Assembly: GCF_008065115.1 (NCBI RefSeq)
Contig: NZ_CP042913.1
Span: 1,710,338 to 1,774,337, forward strand
Direction: 5' to 3'
DNA length: 64,000 nucleotides
DNA from: Bythopirellula goksoeyrii
GTDB taxonomy: Bacteria > Planctomycetota > Planctomycetia > Pirellulales > Lacipirellulaceae
Position numbers and translations under genes: made by a program. Below the pieces are notes generated by a model, which saw only the letters and a program-made list of their open reading frames with translations, did no database searches and was not told the origin of the DNA. Shown here one piece after another: positions 44,849-53,779 of the stretch. Positions within the stretch are counted from its first letter, which is position 1, and each line of letters starts with the position of its first letter.

Positions 44849-45157
44849 ATGCAAGACAATGATTTTTTGCTGATCTACCCACTCTATCTGATAGGAAGTA
44901 TGGATGGCGCGGCATTGACTCTTTCAGGCGAACACAGTGGTGATCGTGGTGTTGCCGTCTTTACTGAGGAACTACTTGCAGAGCGAGTTCAAGAACAGCT
45001 TCAATTCGATTCTGAAATCTGGACGATTGAAACACCCGAGCAGCTTAAAAACCACCACGTGCCGTTGTGCAAAGAACTCGGCATTAATTATTTCGCCATC
45101 GACCCGAAGCATGAAACAGGAGAGGCATTTTTTATCCCAATCGACGGCATCGAATGA
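44849..45157 (+). CDS. Small hypothetical protein
   Basis: A 102-residue acidic soluble protein with a good ribosome site (GGAGAAAAAG, about seven bases before the ATG). The order of segments (a Y-P-L-Y-L-I strand, AVFTEELLAERVQEQL, a late GINYFAIDPKHETGEAFFIPID) looks like a compact alpha/beta protein, somewhat like SseB-type domains, but I cannot assign a family. It begins 19 bases after the transposase remnant, so it may have been moved with it or merely lie beside it. Confidence 0.6.
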   Translation: MQDNDFLLIYPLYLIGSMDGAALTLSGEHSGDRGVAVFTEELLAERVQEQLQFDSEIWTIETPEQLKNHHVPLCKELGINYFAIDPKHETGEAFFIPIDGIE

Positions 45158-45294
45158 AAGTCAACTTTCAGTAACAGAGTTGCCTACAGCACCATAATCT
45201 GGCCACGACGAATCGCTCCCCGCGATGCGCAAGATCATGCAAGAATTGTAAAATATCGGATTCGCAATCCATCCCACACAATCTCTCGATTCGC

Positions 45295-46296
45295 TTAACC
45301 CGCAGTGAGCACAATCCGATACCGCGCATTACCTGCTTCCAAGTGATCCATCGCTGTGTTGAGATCGCTCATTGGATAGGTTTCAATCATCGGTTTGATG
45401 CCATGGCGGGCTGAGAAGTCGAGCATTTCCTTGGCGCGCACAATGCTGCCGGTGGGGGAGCCGCCGATCGATCTCTGGGCCAATATCAGTGGGAAAACCG
45501 TCGCGGTGATTTTTTCTGCTGCCCCGACCAGATGCAGCTTGCCTCCCGGCCGAAGTGTGTTGATGTAGGCGTCCCAATCGAGCGGGGCGTTCACTGTTAC
45601 TAGCACCATGTCAAAACTACCAGCGACTCCTGCGAGGGCTTCTGTATCGCGCGAATTGAGAAAGTGGTGGGCACCCATCTGGTGGGCCTCTTCTTCTTTG
45701 TCCGGTGAGGTCGAGAAAGCTGTTACTTCGCAACCCCACGCCCGAGCAAATTGGAGTGCCATGTGGCCTAGTCCGCCTATGCCGACCACGGCGACCCGTG
45801 CCGTGGGAAGGATATTGTTCGCCACGAACGGTTCGAAGACAGTAAGGCCCCCGCAAAAGAGCGGGCCACAGTCGACGGATTCAAGCCCATCCGGTATAGG
45901 GATCGTCCAGGCGGCTTGAGCGCGGACTCGATCGGCGAACCCGCCATGACGCCCGACGATGGTGCCTTGGGCCTGAAGGCACCGGTTCTGATGACCGGAC
46001 TGGCATTGATCACACCGTAGGCAAGAGAAAGCGGTCCAGCCGATGCCGACTCGCTGTCCTACTCCAAGCCCAGCGACTCCTTCGCCCAGTGCCACGATGC
46101 GACCGGCAACCTCGTGGCCACCGACAAAAGGATACGCGGTCATTCCCCAATCGTTCTTTTTCATACTGAGGTCGCTATGACAGATGCCACAGTACTCGAC
46201 AGCCACCTCGACCTCGTCGTGCCCGAGTGGACCAGGATCAAATTCAAAGGTCACAAAATCAGCATCGGGAGAAGAAGCAGCGTATGCATGAAACAT
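45295..46296 (-). CDS. Zinc-dependent alcohol dehydrogenase (NAD(P)-binding MDR family)
   Basis: A 333-residue medium-chain dehydrogenase/reductase. The start is the ATG at 46296 with AGGAGA eight bases upstream; the frame is open further but without a start signal. Catalytic zinc ligands lie in GICHSD and GGHEVAG. Four structural-zinc Cys follow in CLRCDQCQSGHQNRC, and the nucleotide-binding motif is GIGGLGHMALQFAR. The order resembles YahK/cinnamyl-alcohol-type dehydrogenases, which reduce aldehydes with NADPH. It is monocistronic. The 137-base gap on its 3' side holds nothing recognisable. Confidence 0.9.
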   Translation of the reverse strand: MFHAYAASSPDADFVTFEFDPGPLGHDEVEVAVEYCGICHSDLSMKKNDWGMTAYPFVGGHEVAGRIVALGEGVAGLGVGQRVGIGWTAFSCLRCDQCQSGHQNRCLQAQGTIVGRHGGFADRVRAQAAWTIPIPDGLESVDCGPLFCGGLTVFEPFVANNILPTARVAVVGIGGLGHMALQFARAWGCEVTAFSTSPDKEEEAHQMGAHHFLNSRDTEALAGVAGSFDMVLVTVNAPLDWDAYINTLRPGGKLHLVGAAEKITATVFPLILAQRSIGGSPTGSIVRAKEMLDFSARHGIKPMIETYPMSDLNTAMDHLEAGNARYRIVLTAG

Positions 46297-46973
46297 GGCA
46301 AGTCTCCTGTCAAATTGTGTTTTGACGCCCCCGCTGGGGGTGTATTTAACTAGCTCGGCAATCACCAAGAATATCGCTACGTTCATTCCACGGCTAGTCA
46401 TTCAGAATCCTCTGGGTTATCGGTGTCCGCTCCAGCGAAATTCCTTTAACTAGCTTGGGACAGTTGGCCTCCTTCAGATTACCGTTTCAGAAAGATGGGT
46501 ATTCTCTTCTCGGGCACTTTGTCCGTAACTTTCCGCAAGTTTTTGGCCGCGCGATTTGTTAGAATCCTCTTGGCAGAACCTGCCGAAGCACACAATGGTG
46601 CTACGACGATCTTTGATAATTGAACCGGTTCTTAATCGCTCGACAAGCGACGCGGCTCTAGAGATCCGTCGCTAGCCGCCAGGTCGTCGAGTGCTCCAAG
46701 CAATTTGCCTTTTGCCCAGCGCGGGTGGGAGTTTTGTATTACAAAACCCCTCCGCTGCTGTAACGGTGGAAGTCACGTAAGTCTTGTGCCATAAATGTGT
46801 TGAAGCAAAGTGAAGCAGAGATTGGAGAGGGGGTTTTGTTTTTTGTTTTTTAGTTTTCAAGAAAATGGGCCAGTCGAAACTCCCGCCACGGTGCGCAGGA
46901 TCGGAGTTTTTCCAAGAGGATGCATCCGAGTGGTGGGTGCAGGTACCCAGACTGCTTAATTGGTTCCCTTGCC
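46297..46973. other. 677-base intergenic region with two hairpins
   Basis: This gap lies between the FAD oxidoreductase stop and the alcohol dehydrogenase start (both leftward), so it holds the dehydrogenase promoter, which I cannot place. Two palindromes are seen: AGCGACG/CGTCGCT (46646-46652 and 46667-46673) and GTTTTGT-ATT-ACAAAAC (46731-46747), the latter extended by G-rich and C-rich flanks. A T-rich tract follows at 46841-46860. No gene is supported. Confidence 0.5.
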
Positions 46974-48644
46974 CTAACTAGCACCCAACATATCTTCTGC
47001 CAACATAATTCCTGAAGCCGGATACGCTCCCCCACCTGGCCAGGTCGAGGCACCACAGAGGTGCAAGCCTGGCAATGGAGATCGCGATGCTCCCTGGAAT
47101 GGCCGCTGGCCGTAGAACTGTGCGAGTTGCATGCTTCCCGCATTAAGATCGCCGCCAACGAGATTGGGATTCAGTTGCTCCAGGTCCGAGGGTGAAATGA
47201 TCTTCTTGCCGAGAATCAATTTCCGAAATCCGGGGGCATGGTCTTCGATGACATCGAGCACACGATCCGCAAAGGCCGATTTCACTTCGTCGGTCCAATC
47301 GGGGCCTTGAATCTCCCCGGCGGCATCACCGCGGATGATTGATGGCACTGCGCGGACCATTACCCACAGCACGTGTTTTCCGGCGGGTGCCCGCGAGAAA
47401 TCGTAAGCAGTTGGTTGTCCTACGACACAAAACGGCTTGGTCGTGAGTATACCCGCCATCCCTTCCTGATAGGCCGCCGCCAGATAGTCGAGCGAAGGGG
47501 CCAGATGCACATAAAAACTCTTGCGTGCTGATTCACATGCCTTCCAGTTTGGCAGATCCTCAAGTGCAAGATGGATTACCATCGTCCCCGGCCCGTAGGA
47601 CCACTTCTGCGCCTGACGGGTGGTTTCAGTGGGCAGATGACCGTCGGCTAGTTTCAACAGTGCCGTAGGCGTGACACTCGCGACCACCGCTTTGTTGCAG
47701 CGGATCGACTCTCCGCTGGCCAATTGGACACCCTCTGCTCGATCCTTGTCGAAGAAGATTTTTTCAACCGTCTGACTGGTACGTACTTCGCCGCCCGTCT
47801 CACGTACCATTTCGCAGAGGGCATGAATCACGTTGCCTGAGCCACCCTTGACCAGCGAGATTCCCTGCCGCTCATCGACGTTCGTTTCCAGAAATGGCAT
47901 CCAACAGCCGCCTGTGATGTCGGGCGCATAATCCAGATGCAATCCCCAGGCAGCGATCATCGCTTGCACCACGTCGCTTTTGAATCGGGTCGTCAGGTTG
48001 TGCCGGAGCGAATCGAGCAAGATTCCCCGCAGCGCTTGTCGCGACGCTTCCGGAACCTCGCCCTTGCCAAATAAGTACTCTAACGGACCTCCCGCCGCGG
48101 CGGGCGAGCTGAGGATGCGAAACAGAGTCGGAGCGCAGGAATCAAAATCAGCAGACCAAGTCTTCCAAGCATCGGCATCAGCCTGCGAGAAATCGGCGAT
48201 AGCACGAACATTGACGTCACGATCGGTTGTGATTCCCAGGAACCGGCCATCACTAGCAATCGACCCAAAACAGTGATCCGCCTTGATGAATTCGACACCA
48301 TGCTTGGCGAACTGTGTCTTATGCTCGGCAAAGAAGGGTGAGTTGGCCAGTACAGTCAGGTTCATCGCCCCAATGTCGTGTTTGTAGCCGGGCAAAGTGA
48401 GTTCTAGCGTGCGAACCGCTCCGCCAGGTTGTTCATTCCGATCCAGAACCAGCACCCGCCAACCCGCCTTGCCTAGCAGATAGGCGGCACCGAGGGAATT
48501 GATTCCGGCCCCAATGAAGATTGCATCTGGCAGTGGCATCGGTTTCTCCTCCGCTTGGTCGGCCGACAACATACTCACACCGGCCGCAGCAACAGCGGCA
48601 GCTCCGAGTAGTTCCCGTCGATTGATATTGGACTCGTCGGCCAT
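46974..48644 (-). CDS. Phytoene-dehydrogenase-like FAD oxidoreductase with Tat-like N-terminus
   Basis: A 556-residue flavoprotein of the CrtI/PYROXD2-like amine-oxidase clan. The start region has NRRELLGAAAVAAAG, a twin-arginine-type signal. The dinucleotide motif is IFIGAGINSLGAAYLLGKAGWRVLVLDRNEQPGGAVRT, followed by FAD-contact YKHDIGAMNLT. The C-terminal FAD strand is LHLCGASTWPGGGAYPASG. These proteins oxidise or isomerise hydrophobic substrates such as carotenoids, but no carotenoid gene is nearby, so the substrate is open. The Tat signal suggests export of the folded protein. It lies upstream of the alcohol dehydrogenase in the same direction but 677 bases away. Confidence 0.85.
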   Translation of the reverse strand: MADESNINRRELLGAAAVAAAGVSMLSADQAEEKPMPLPDAIFIGAGINSLGAAYLLGKAGWRVLVLDRNEQPGGAVRTLELTLPGYKHDIGAMNLTVLANSPFFAEHKTQFAKHGVEFIKADHCFGSIASDGRFLGITTDRDVNVRAIADFSQADADAWKTWSADFDSCAPTLFRILSSPAAAGGPLEYLFGKGEVPEASRQALRGILLDSLRHNLTTRFKSDVVQAMIAAWGLHLDYAPDITGGCWMPFLETNVDERQGISLVKGGSGNVIHALCEMVRETGGEVRTSQTVEKIFFDKDRAEGVQLASGESIRCNKAVVASVTPTALLKLADGHLPTETTRQAQKWSYGPGTMVIHLALEDLPNWKACESARKSFYVHLAPSLDYLAAAYQEGMAGILTTKPFCVVGQPTAYDFSRAPAGKHVLWVMVRAVPSIIRGDAAGEIQGPDWTDEVKSAFADRVLDVIEDHAPGFRKLILGKKIISPSDLEQLNPNLVGGDLNAGSMQLAQFYGQRPFQGASRSPLPGLHLCGASTWPGGGAYPASGIMLAEDMLGAS

Positions 48645-48769
48645 GAATCACCGCTGCTGGTCGAGAAGTACGCAAGCTAAACGAGCGTCGATTGATTATC
48701 TGAGAAGTACGAACAGTTTATGGTACCACAATTGGCAAAAAGCTGGAATTGCTCACCACTTGTTCCGGT

Positions 48770-49693
48770 CTACGCTTCGCGTGTCGCGTGAATCAATTGC
48801 TCGGCACCTTGGGCGAGCAACTCTTCGGCAACTTGTTTCCCCAGCTGCTGAGCATTCGCCGCCGCTCCACTTGCAGAGGCTCGCAGGATTCGAGATCCAT
48901 CCAAACTGGCAACCAAGCCATCGAGCGATAACTTACCGTCATCGATACGACCCCAGGCACCCACAGGGGCAGAACAACCGGCATGCAAGAGGGCCAACAT
49001 CGCGCGTTCCGCATCGGTCGCTGCACGCGTATCGAGGTGTTCGAGTTGGCCGACGAATGTGAGCAGTGGTTCGTCACCTGCACGACATTCGATCCCCAAC
49101 GCCCCCTGACCAGGGGCGGGCAGCATTTGCGGAGGGCCGAGCTTTTCGCAGATCCTCACGCTTAGTTCAAGCCGGTTGAGTCCTGCGACGGCCAGCACGA
49201 TGGCGTCGTACTCGCCCGAATCGAGTTTGCTAAGACGAGTGCCGACATTGCCGCGGATTCCTTCGATGACCAAATCGGGGCGCATTGCTCGTAGTTGCGC
49301 CTGACGCCGCAAACTGCCCGTGCCGATTTTGGCACCCGGCGGAAGGTCCTTCAACTTTCTGCCCGTCGTAGAGACCAATGCGTCCGCACAGCTTGCCCGC
49401 TCAGGTACGGCGGCCAGTGTGAGTCCGGCGACCGTCTCTGTGGGAAGATCCTTCAAGCTATGTACTGCAAGATCGACTTCGCCGCGAAGCACTGCCGCCT
49501 GGATCTCCTTGGTGAAGACTCCTTGCAAACCCAACTGAGCGATTGGACCACTTTGCTGAACATCACCTTGGGTAGCAATTTCGACAATTTCGACGGTCGC
49601 GCCAAGTTGCCGTAACTCGTCAGCGACCCAATGGGCTTGCCACAGAGCCAGCTTGCTAGCGCGGGTGCCTATGCGGATAGGGGAAGTGGACAC
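48770..49693 (-). CDS. hemC: HemC, hydroxymethylbilane synthase
   Basis: A 307-residue porphobilinogen deaminase that joins four porphobilinogen units in haem synthesis. Key residues are intact: IGTRASKLALWQ, HSLKDLP with catalytic Asp82, GTGSLRRQAQL, and the dipyrromethane-cofactor Cys240 in HAGCSAPVG. The length is normal for the family. The start is a GTG at 49693 with no clear ribosome site. It is apart from other hem genes. The neighbouring DUF502 gene upstream runs the same way with a 93-base gap. Confidence 0.96.
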   Translation of the reverse strand: MSTSPIRIGTRASKLALWQAHWVADELRQLGATVEIVEIATQGDVQQSGPIAQLGLQGVFTKEIQAAVLRGEVDLAVHSLKDLPTETVAGLTLAAVPERASCADALVSTTGRKLKDLPPGAKIGTGSLRRQAQLRAMRPDLVIEGIRGNVGTRLSKLDSGEYDAIVLAVAGLNRLELSVRICEKLGPPQMLPAPGQGALGIECRAGDEPLLTFVGQLEHLDTRAATDAERAMLALLHAGCSAPVGAWGRIDDGKLSLDGLVASLDGSRILRASASGAAANAQQLGKQVAEELLAQGAEQLIHATREA

Positions 49694-49786
49694 GATTGGC
49701 TATCGAATGTTTGCTAGGGACAAAGAGGTCACGTGCAGTTCATCGTAAAGGTTCCCTCATCGACGAGCAACTGAGGACCAACTTGA

Positions 49787-50716
49787 TTACAGACCACCGG
49801 GGTCGGCAAGCCGCGCCTGGCTGCGAAGTTCCCGCTCGGCCAGCGCTTCGGCGAGTTGTTGCGGCGGCACAACCACGCCACAACTCACGACGAATTGGAA
49901 CGCTTGTTCCATCGTGATATTCAGATCAACCGTCTCGCTTTTCTTCACCGTTACGGTAAAGCCGGTGAATGGCATCGGGGAGGTAGGGATCAATACCGAG
50001 ACCACGGGCTCGTTGGCAGCACCGCGGATATCGAGCAGACTCTCACCCGTCATAAATGCCACAGTCCAGATTCCTTTACGTGGGTATTCAACAGCTACTA
50101 CGCGTGTGTAATCAAGCTGAGGTTCGCTGAACATGAAGTCGGTCACCTGCTTGACGGACGAATACACATTCCGCACAAGGGGAAGTCGATGAATGACCCG
50201 TTCGATTTGAATCCAAAAGATACGTCCAACACCTGCCGCCAGGAATTTTCCCAGTGAATACAGGAGAAGAATAAACACGCAAAGAAACGTGGGGATCACG
50301 ATGTAGGGCGACAGAAAACGATGATTCACATAATCGCGAATCAGTCCATCAGCATTTTGAGGAACTGGTTTACCGCCGTGTTCCTCGACATAGTCGTAGT
50401 AACTCGAGGGAACCAGCAGATCGTCGGCCATCGGCTGGTAGGGGCGCATTGCGTTGGCGACCTGGCCATCGCGTATGTCGAGTTCTGTCACCTCCTTGCG
50501 AGTACGAATGTCACCCCGGAAATGGCGAGTCAGCAACTGGCGCGTGCCCGATTCCATCGGCTCAAGCAAGTAGGTGTTAACGGTGTTGCCCACCCACAAG
50601 AAAATGACGATGGTCAACAGTGGTGGCAGCAGCACACCAAGTCCCCTCAGCACGGCCCGGCGGAATGGGTCGAGAGGCTTGATCGGTTTTTCAGTCGGCT
50701 GAGGGTTGGATTCCAT
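49787..50716 (-). CDS. DUF502 family membrane protein
   Basis: A 309-residue protein with two strong membrane segments (about residues 25-48 and 128-150) and a soluble C-terminal domain. The motifs LPLVRNVYSSVKQVTDF and VSVLIPTSPMPFTGFTVTV are characteristic of DUF502. The central insertion (about residues 60-110) is longer than in most bacterial members. The function is not established. AGGGG precedes the ATG. It sits between comF and hemC, all leftward. Confidence 0.85.
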   Translation of the reverse strand: MESNPQPTEKPIKPLDPFRRAVLRGLGVLLPPLLTIVIFLWVGNTVNTYLLEPMESGTRQLLTRHFRGDIRTRKEVTELDIRDGQVANAMRPYQPMADDLLVPSSYYDYVEEHGGKPVPQNADGLIRDYVNHRFLSPYIVIPTFLCVFILLLYSLGKFLAAGVGRIFWIQIERVIHRLPLVRNVYSSVKQVTDFMFSEPQLDYTRVVAVEYPRKGIWTVAFMTGESLLDIRGAANEPVVSVLIPTSPMPFTGFTVTVKKSETVDLNITMEQAFQFVVSCGVVVPPQQLAEALAERELRSQARLADPGGL

Positions 50717-50809
50717 GTGCCCCTATTGTGCGATTCGTTCGTTGAGAAACAAGGCGGATCAAGCTAAGGTTTGTGAAACAACTGGGAACTCGGTGGAAGA
50801 ACAATCCTT

Positions 50810-51565
50810 CTAAGCGTCAGAAGTTCGTCCAACGACTAAGACGGTCACCCGGGAGGCACCTTGCTTCTTAAGGATGCGAGCCGCCTCGCTGCATGTGGCT
50901 CCCGTAGTGAGTACGTCGTCCACCAGCAGGATGTGAGGCGACTCTAAAGAATAGCCCCTGGCGACGTGTAGTTGACCACGAACATTACGAAATCTACCTG
51001 GACGCGATAAACCGTGCTGAGGTAGAGAGTTACGGCGACACCGTAGCAGGTGAGGGAAGTGGCTCCGGCCCATTTTTGCGGCGATTTGCCGGCCAATCAC
51101 CTCCGGGGGATTGGTACCCCGCACCAGGCGTCGCCAAGGTGCCATAGGAATGGGCACCACGCAGTCGATCGACATTTGCTGCAGATCGTCACCCCTTTTC
51201 TCCAAAATCAGGCGGGCAAACATACGCCCCACTTGTTCGCTCCGGTCATTCTTCATTCGCAGGATTAAATCTCGAAGTAGCCCGTCGTACGGCCCCAGAG
51301 AGAGTGTGGCATCAAAATGGACTTTGTCTGCTTCACAACGCGGGCAAGTTAAAGCTGCGCCAGAGACCTCGGGAACCCTAGCCCCGCATCGCTGGCAGAC
51401 AGGACCAGGGGAGGCCAATAGCTCGTCACGGCAGTCCGAACAGAGTGTGTCGTCTAATGAGGTCTGGTCGATTTCCGCTTCACAACTAAGACAACTCGGC
51501 GGGAACAGTAGATCCAGCGATCGGTAACCCAGTCGGTGCAGCCAGTTTGTAGTCGAGAGTTGCAT
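50810..51565 (-). CDS. comF: ComF family phosphoribosyltransferase-like protein
   Basis: A 251-residue ComF protein. The N-terminal part has three CxxC pairs (CLSC, CSDC, CQRC, with a further CPRC), a zinc-ribbon arrangement. The C-terminal part is a type I phosphoribosyltransferase fold with the PRPP motif ILLVDDVLTTGATCSEAARIL. ComF proteins are needed for DNA uptake in several competent bacteria; the enzymatic activity is uncertain. No other competence gene is adjacent, though a pilus operon lies 2-13 kb to the right. Confidence 0.9.
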   Translation of the reverse strand: MQLSTTNWLHRLGYRSLDLLFPPSCLSCEAEIDQTSLDDTLCSDCRDELLASPGPVCQRCGARVPEVSGAALTCPRCEADKVHFDATLSLGPYDGLLRDLILRMKNDRSEQVGRMFARLILEKRGDDLQQMSIDCVVPIPMAPWRRLVRGTNPPEVIGRQIAAKMGRSHFPHLLRCRRNSLPQHGLSRPGRFRNVRGQLHVARGYSLESPHILLVDDVLTTGATCSEAARILKKQGASRVTVLVVGRTSDA

Positions 51566-51745
51566 CGTCGCCAGAGTATGGAACGGGATCAGTGGAAATC
51601 AGCTGGTTTCCATGATACCCTCTGCCAGCAGTGCCGTCAGTGGGCTACGTATGGCTCTCTTGACGCTAGCAATCAGGCTCGGCTACTCTCCTGCCCTACG
51701 GTCTCTGTTGATTGAATACCGTCCGTCAACCCTCGATTCACGCCG

Positions 51746-52879
51746 ATGACCATAATTGATCGCTATGTCCTGCGGCAGTTCGTGCAAATTTTTCTGATTT
51801 GCTTTCTCAGCCTGGGCGGCTTGTACGTTGTCATCGATGCCTTTCAACACCTCGATAGTTTTTCTTCCTACGCGTCTGAAAAAGGGAGTCTGCTCGGGGC
51901 CATCAGTGAGTACTATGCCTATCAGGCTTTTGACCTCTTTGATCGCACTGCTGGAATCCTGGCGATGATTGCAGCGATGTTTACTGTTACCTGGATGCAA
52001 CGCCATCAGGAACTAACGGCAATCATGGCAGCAGGGATTTCCAAATTCCGCGCGATTCGACCGATCATGATTGCGGCGATCATGGTAAGCTTCTTAGGAA
52101 TGTTGAACCGCGAGTTGGTGATCCCTCAGGTAAGGCATGAGCTGACTCGTGATACCAAGGACTTGAGTGGTAGTGAGCAACGCGACCTAGAGCAGCGTCT
52201 CGATTGGCAAACAGAAATCGTTCTTGGGGGTGAGAAGACAGTCGCCAAGGAACAGAGGATCGTCAATCCAAACTTCGTTTTGCCTGACTCACTATCCAAG
52301 TACGGCATGCGATTGGTCGCCGAGAACGGCTACTATTTGGCCAGTACCGAGGACCACCCTGCCGGGTATTTGCTTGATGAAGTTAGCATTCCTAAGAATA
52401 TCGACAAAGTCTCTTCACTGCGCAGCGAAGGACGAGCGCTGATTGTCACTCACAAGGATGCCACTTGGCTAAAGCCTGGGCAGGCTTTTGTCGTTTCGAA
52501 TGTTCCTTTCGAACTTCTCGCCAACGGATCGTCTTGGAGACACTATGCTTCGATCGGCGAGATGCTCCGTGAACTGAACGAACCGAGCACCGAACCTAGG
52601 AGCGATCTTCGCGTCGCAGTTCACACGCGCATCTTGCAGCCCTTTATGGATACGACCATGCTTATGCTCGGGCTGCCGCTGATGTTCTCGCGGCGGAATC
52701 GAAACGTGTTCGTCTCGATCGGTATTTGCCTGGCAGCGGGAATTGCTTTCTCGATGGTGACACTGGTCTGTCAATCGCTGGGGGGATTGAGCTTGCTGAG
52801 GCCTACCCTCGCTGCCTGGCTTCCCCTATTGCTGTTTGTGCCAGTAGCGGTTGCCTTAGGCCATTCATTCCGCACATAA
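51746..52879 (+). CDS. LptF/LptG family permease
   Basis: A 377-residue YjgP/YjgQ-type membrane protein. Three hydrophobic segments lie in the first 110 residues (LICFLSLGGLYVVIDAF; AGILAMIAAMFTVTWM) and three in the last 100, with a periplasmic domain between, the standard LptF/LptG layout. It would be part of the LptBFG complex that extracts lipopolysaccharide from the inner membrane. Only one such gene is present here; the partner must be elsewhere. It is divergent from comF (180-base gap). Confidence 0.87.
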   Translation: MTIIDRYVLRQFVQIFLICFLSLGGLYVVIDAFQHLDSFSSYASEKGSLLGAISEYYAYQAFDLFDRTAGILAMIAAMFTVTWMQRHQELTAIMAAGISKFRAIRPIMIAAIMVSFLGMLNRELVIPQVRHELTRDTKDLSGSEQRDLEQRLDWQTEIVLGGEKTVAKEQRIVNPNFVLPDSLSKYGMRLVAENGYYLASTEDHPAGYLLDEVSIPKNIDKVSSLRSEGRALIVTHKDATWLKPGQAFVVSNVPFELLANGSSWRHYASIGEMLRELNEPSTEPRSDLRVAVHTRILQPFMDTTMLMLGLPLMFSRRNRNVFVSIGICLAAGIAFSMVTLVCQSLGGLSLLRPTLAAWLPLLLFVPVAVALGHSFRT

Positions 52880-53008
52880 AATCGGTGTTTTCATTCCATG
52901 AGGGGTTGCGAAAGCCGCCTGCCGGTGCCATCCTGGTGACTTCGTTGGGCCAAGCAATTGCACTGGCCAATCTATGGTTATGTAACACAGTTTAGATGGG
53001 ACGACAGG

Positions 53009-53443
53009 ATGAAACTTGCCACAATCACTACCAATCGAGGCGATATCCGCATCGAACTGCACGAAGACAAGACACCCAAGACTGTGGCTAATTTTGAAAA
53101 GCTCGCTGGCGACGGTTTCTACGATGGGCTCAAATTCCATCGTGTGATCGACGACTTCATGGTGCAAGGTGGTTGCCCACAAGGCACCGGATCGGGAGGC
53201 CCAGGCTACAAGTTCGAGGATGAGTTTCACGCTGACCTAAAGCACGACGGGCCAGGTGTATTGTCGATGGCTAATTCCGGTCCTAACTCGAACGGTTCCC
53301 AGTTCTTTATCACCCACGTCGCCACTCCGTGGCTTGATGGCAAGCACTCCGTGTTTGGTCATGTGTTGGATGATGGACAAGAAGTCGTAAATGCCATCAA
53401 GCAAGGCGACACGATCGAGAAGGTTGTCATTAGCGACGAGTGA
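53009..53443 (+). CDS. Peptidyl-prolyl cis-trans isomerase (cyclophilin type)
   Basis: A 144-residue small cyclophilin without a signal peptide. The start is the ATG at 53009, where the conserved [32 protein letters not shown] begins; the frame is open 17 codons upstream but without family sequence. Active-site motifs are [13 protein letters not shown], then [17 protein letters not shown] and [11 protein letters not shown]. It catalyses proline isomerisation in the cytoplasm. A large hairpin follows the stop. Confidence 0.94.
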   Translation: MKLATITTNRGDIRIELHEDKTPKTVANFEKLAGDGFYDGLKFHRVIDDFMVQGGCPQGTGSGGPGYKFEDEFHADLKHDGPGVLSMANSGPNSNGSQFFITHVATPWLDGKHSVFGHVLDDGQEVVNAIKQGDTIEKVVISDE

Positions 53444-53458
53444 TCCGAAAATTGACTT

Positions 53459-53524
53459 AATAGCCGCTGGCGGAAGCCTGCGGTTTCACCAGAGATGTAC
53501 CGCGGGCATTCGCCAGCGGCTATT
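53459..53524. terminator. Near-complete palindrome between convergent genes (probable bidirectional terminator)
   Basis: Perfect 14-base arms AATAGCCGCTGGCG (53459-53472) and CGCCAGCGGCTATT (53511-53524) enclose a second pair GCCTGCGGT/ACCGCGGGC (8 of 9 paired). It lies between the cyclophilin stop and the stop of the leftward small gene. The TAGCCGCTGGCGGAAGCC wording recurs in weaker form near 39605, so this may be a mobile intergenic repeat that doubles as a terminator. Confidence 0.65.
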
Positions 53525-53543
53525 TACGATGGTAAGCTAGTAG

Positions 53544-53726
53544 TCAAGACGAATTGCGATCTTCTTCACGACGGCCTTTCCCGCTTCGTCGCTCGGAGGT
53601 AGCTCGCCCTGCTTGATCTTCAGATGTAGACTTCTCCGCTTCAGCGTTTTCTTGCTGACGGCGTTCCCTTTCTCGTTTCTCCACGAGCTGTTCGAGATCT
53701 TCTGGGATATTTAAGCGATTTGCCAT
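53544..53726 (-). CDS. Small charged protein at the end of the pilus operon
   Basis: A 60-residue protein from the ATG at 53726 (MANRLNIPEDLEQLVEKRERERR), with GGGAGA about nine bases upstream. It is very rich in Arg, Glu, Lys and Ser, with no membrane segment, and is probably a helix followed by a disordered tail. No family is recognised. It begins 53 bases after the secretin stop in the same direction and may be co-transcribed; a role with the pilus is not shown. Confidence 0.55.
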   Translation of the reverse strand: MANRLNIPEDLEQLVEKRERERRQQENAEAEKSTSEDQAGRATSERRSGKGRREEDRNSS

Positions 53727-53779
53727 GTCAAAAAATCTCCCTTGGTTCAAGGAATTTATCAGGTACAACTTGGGGAGAA

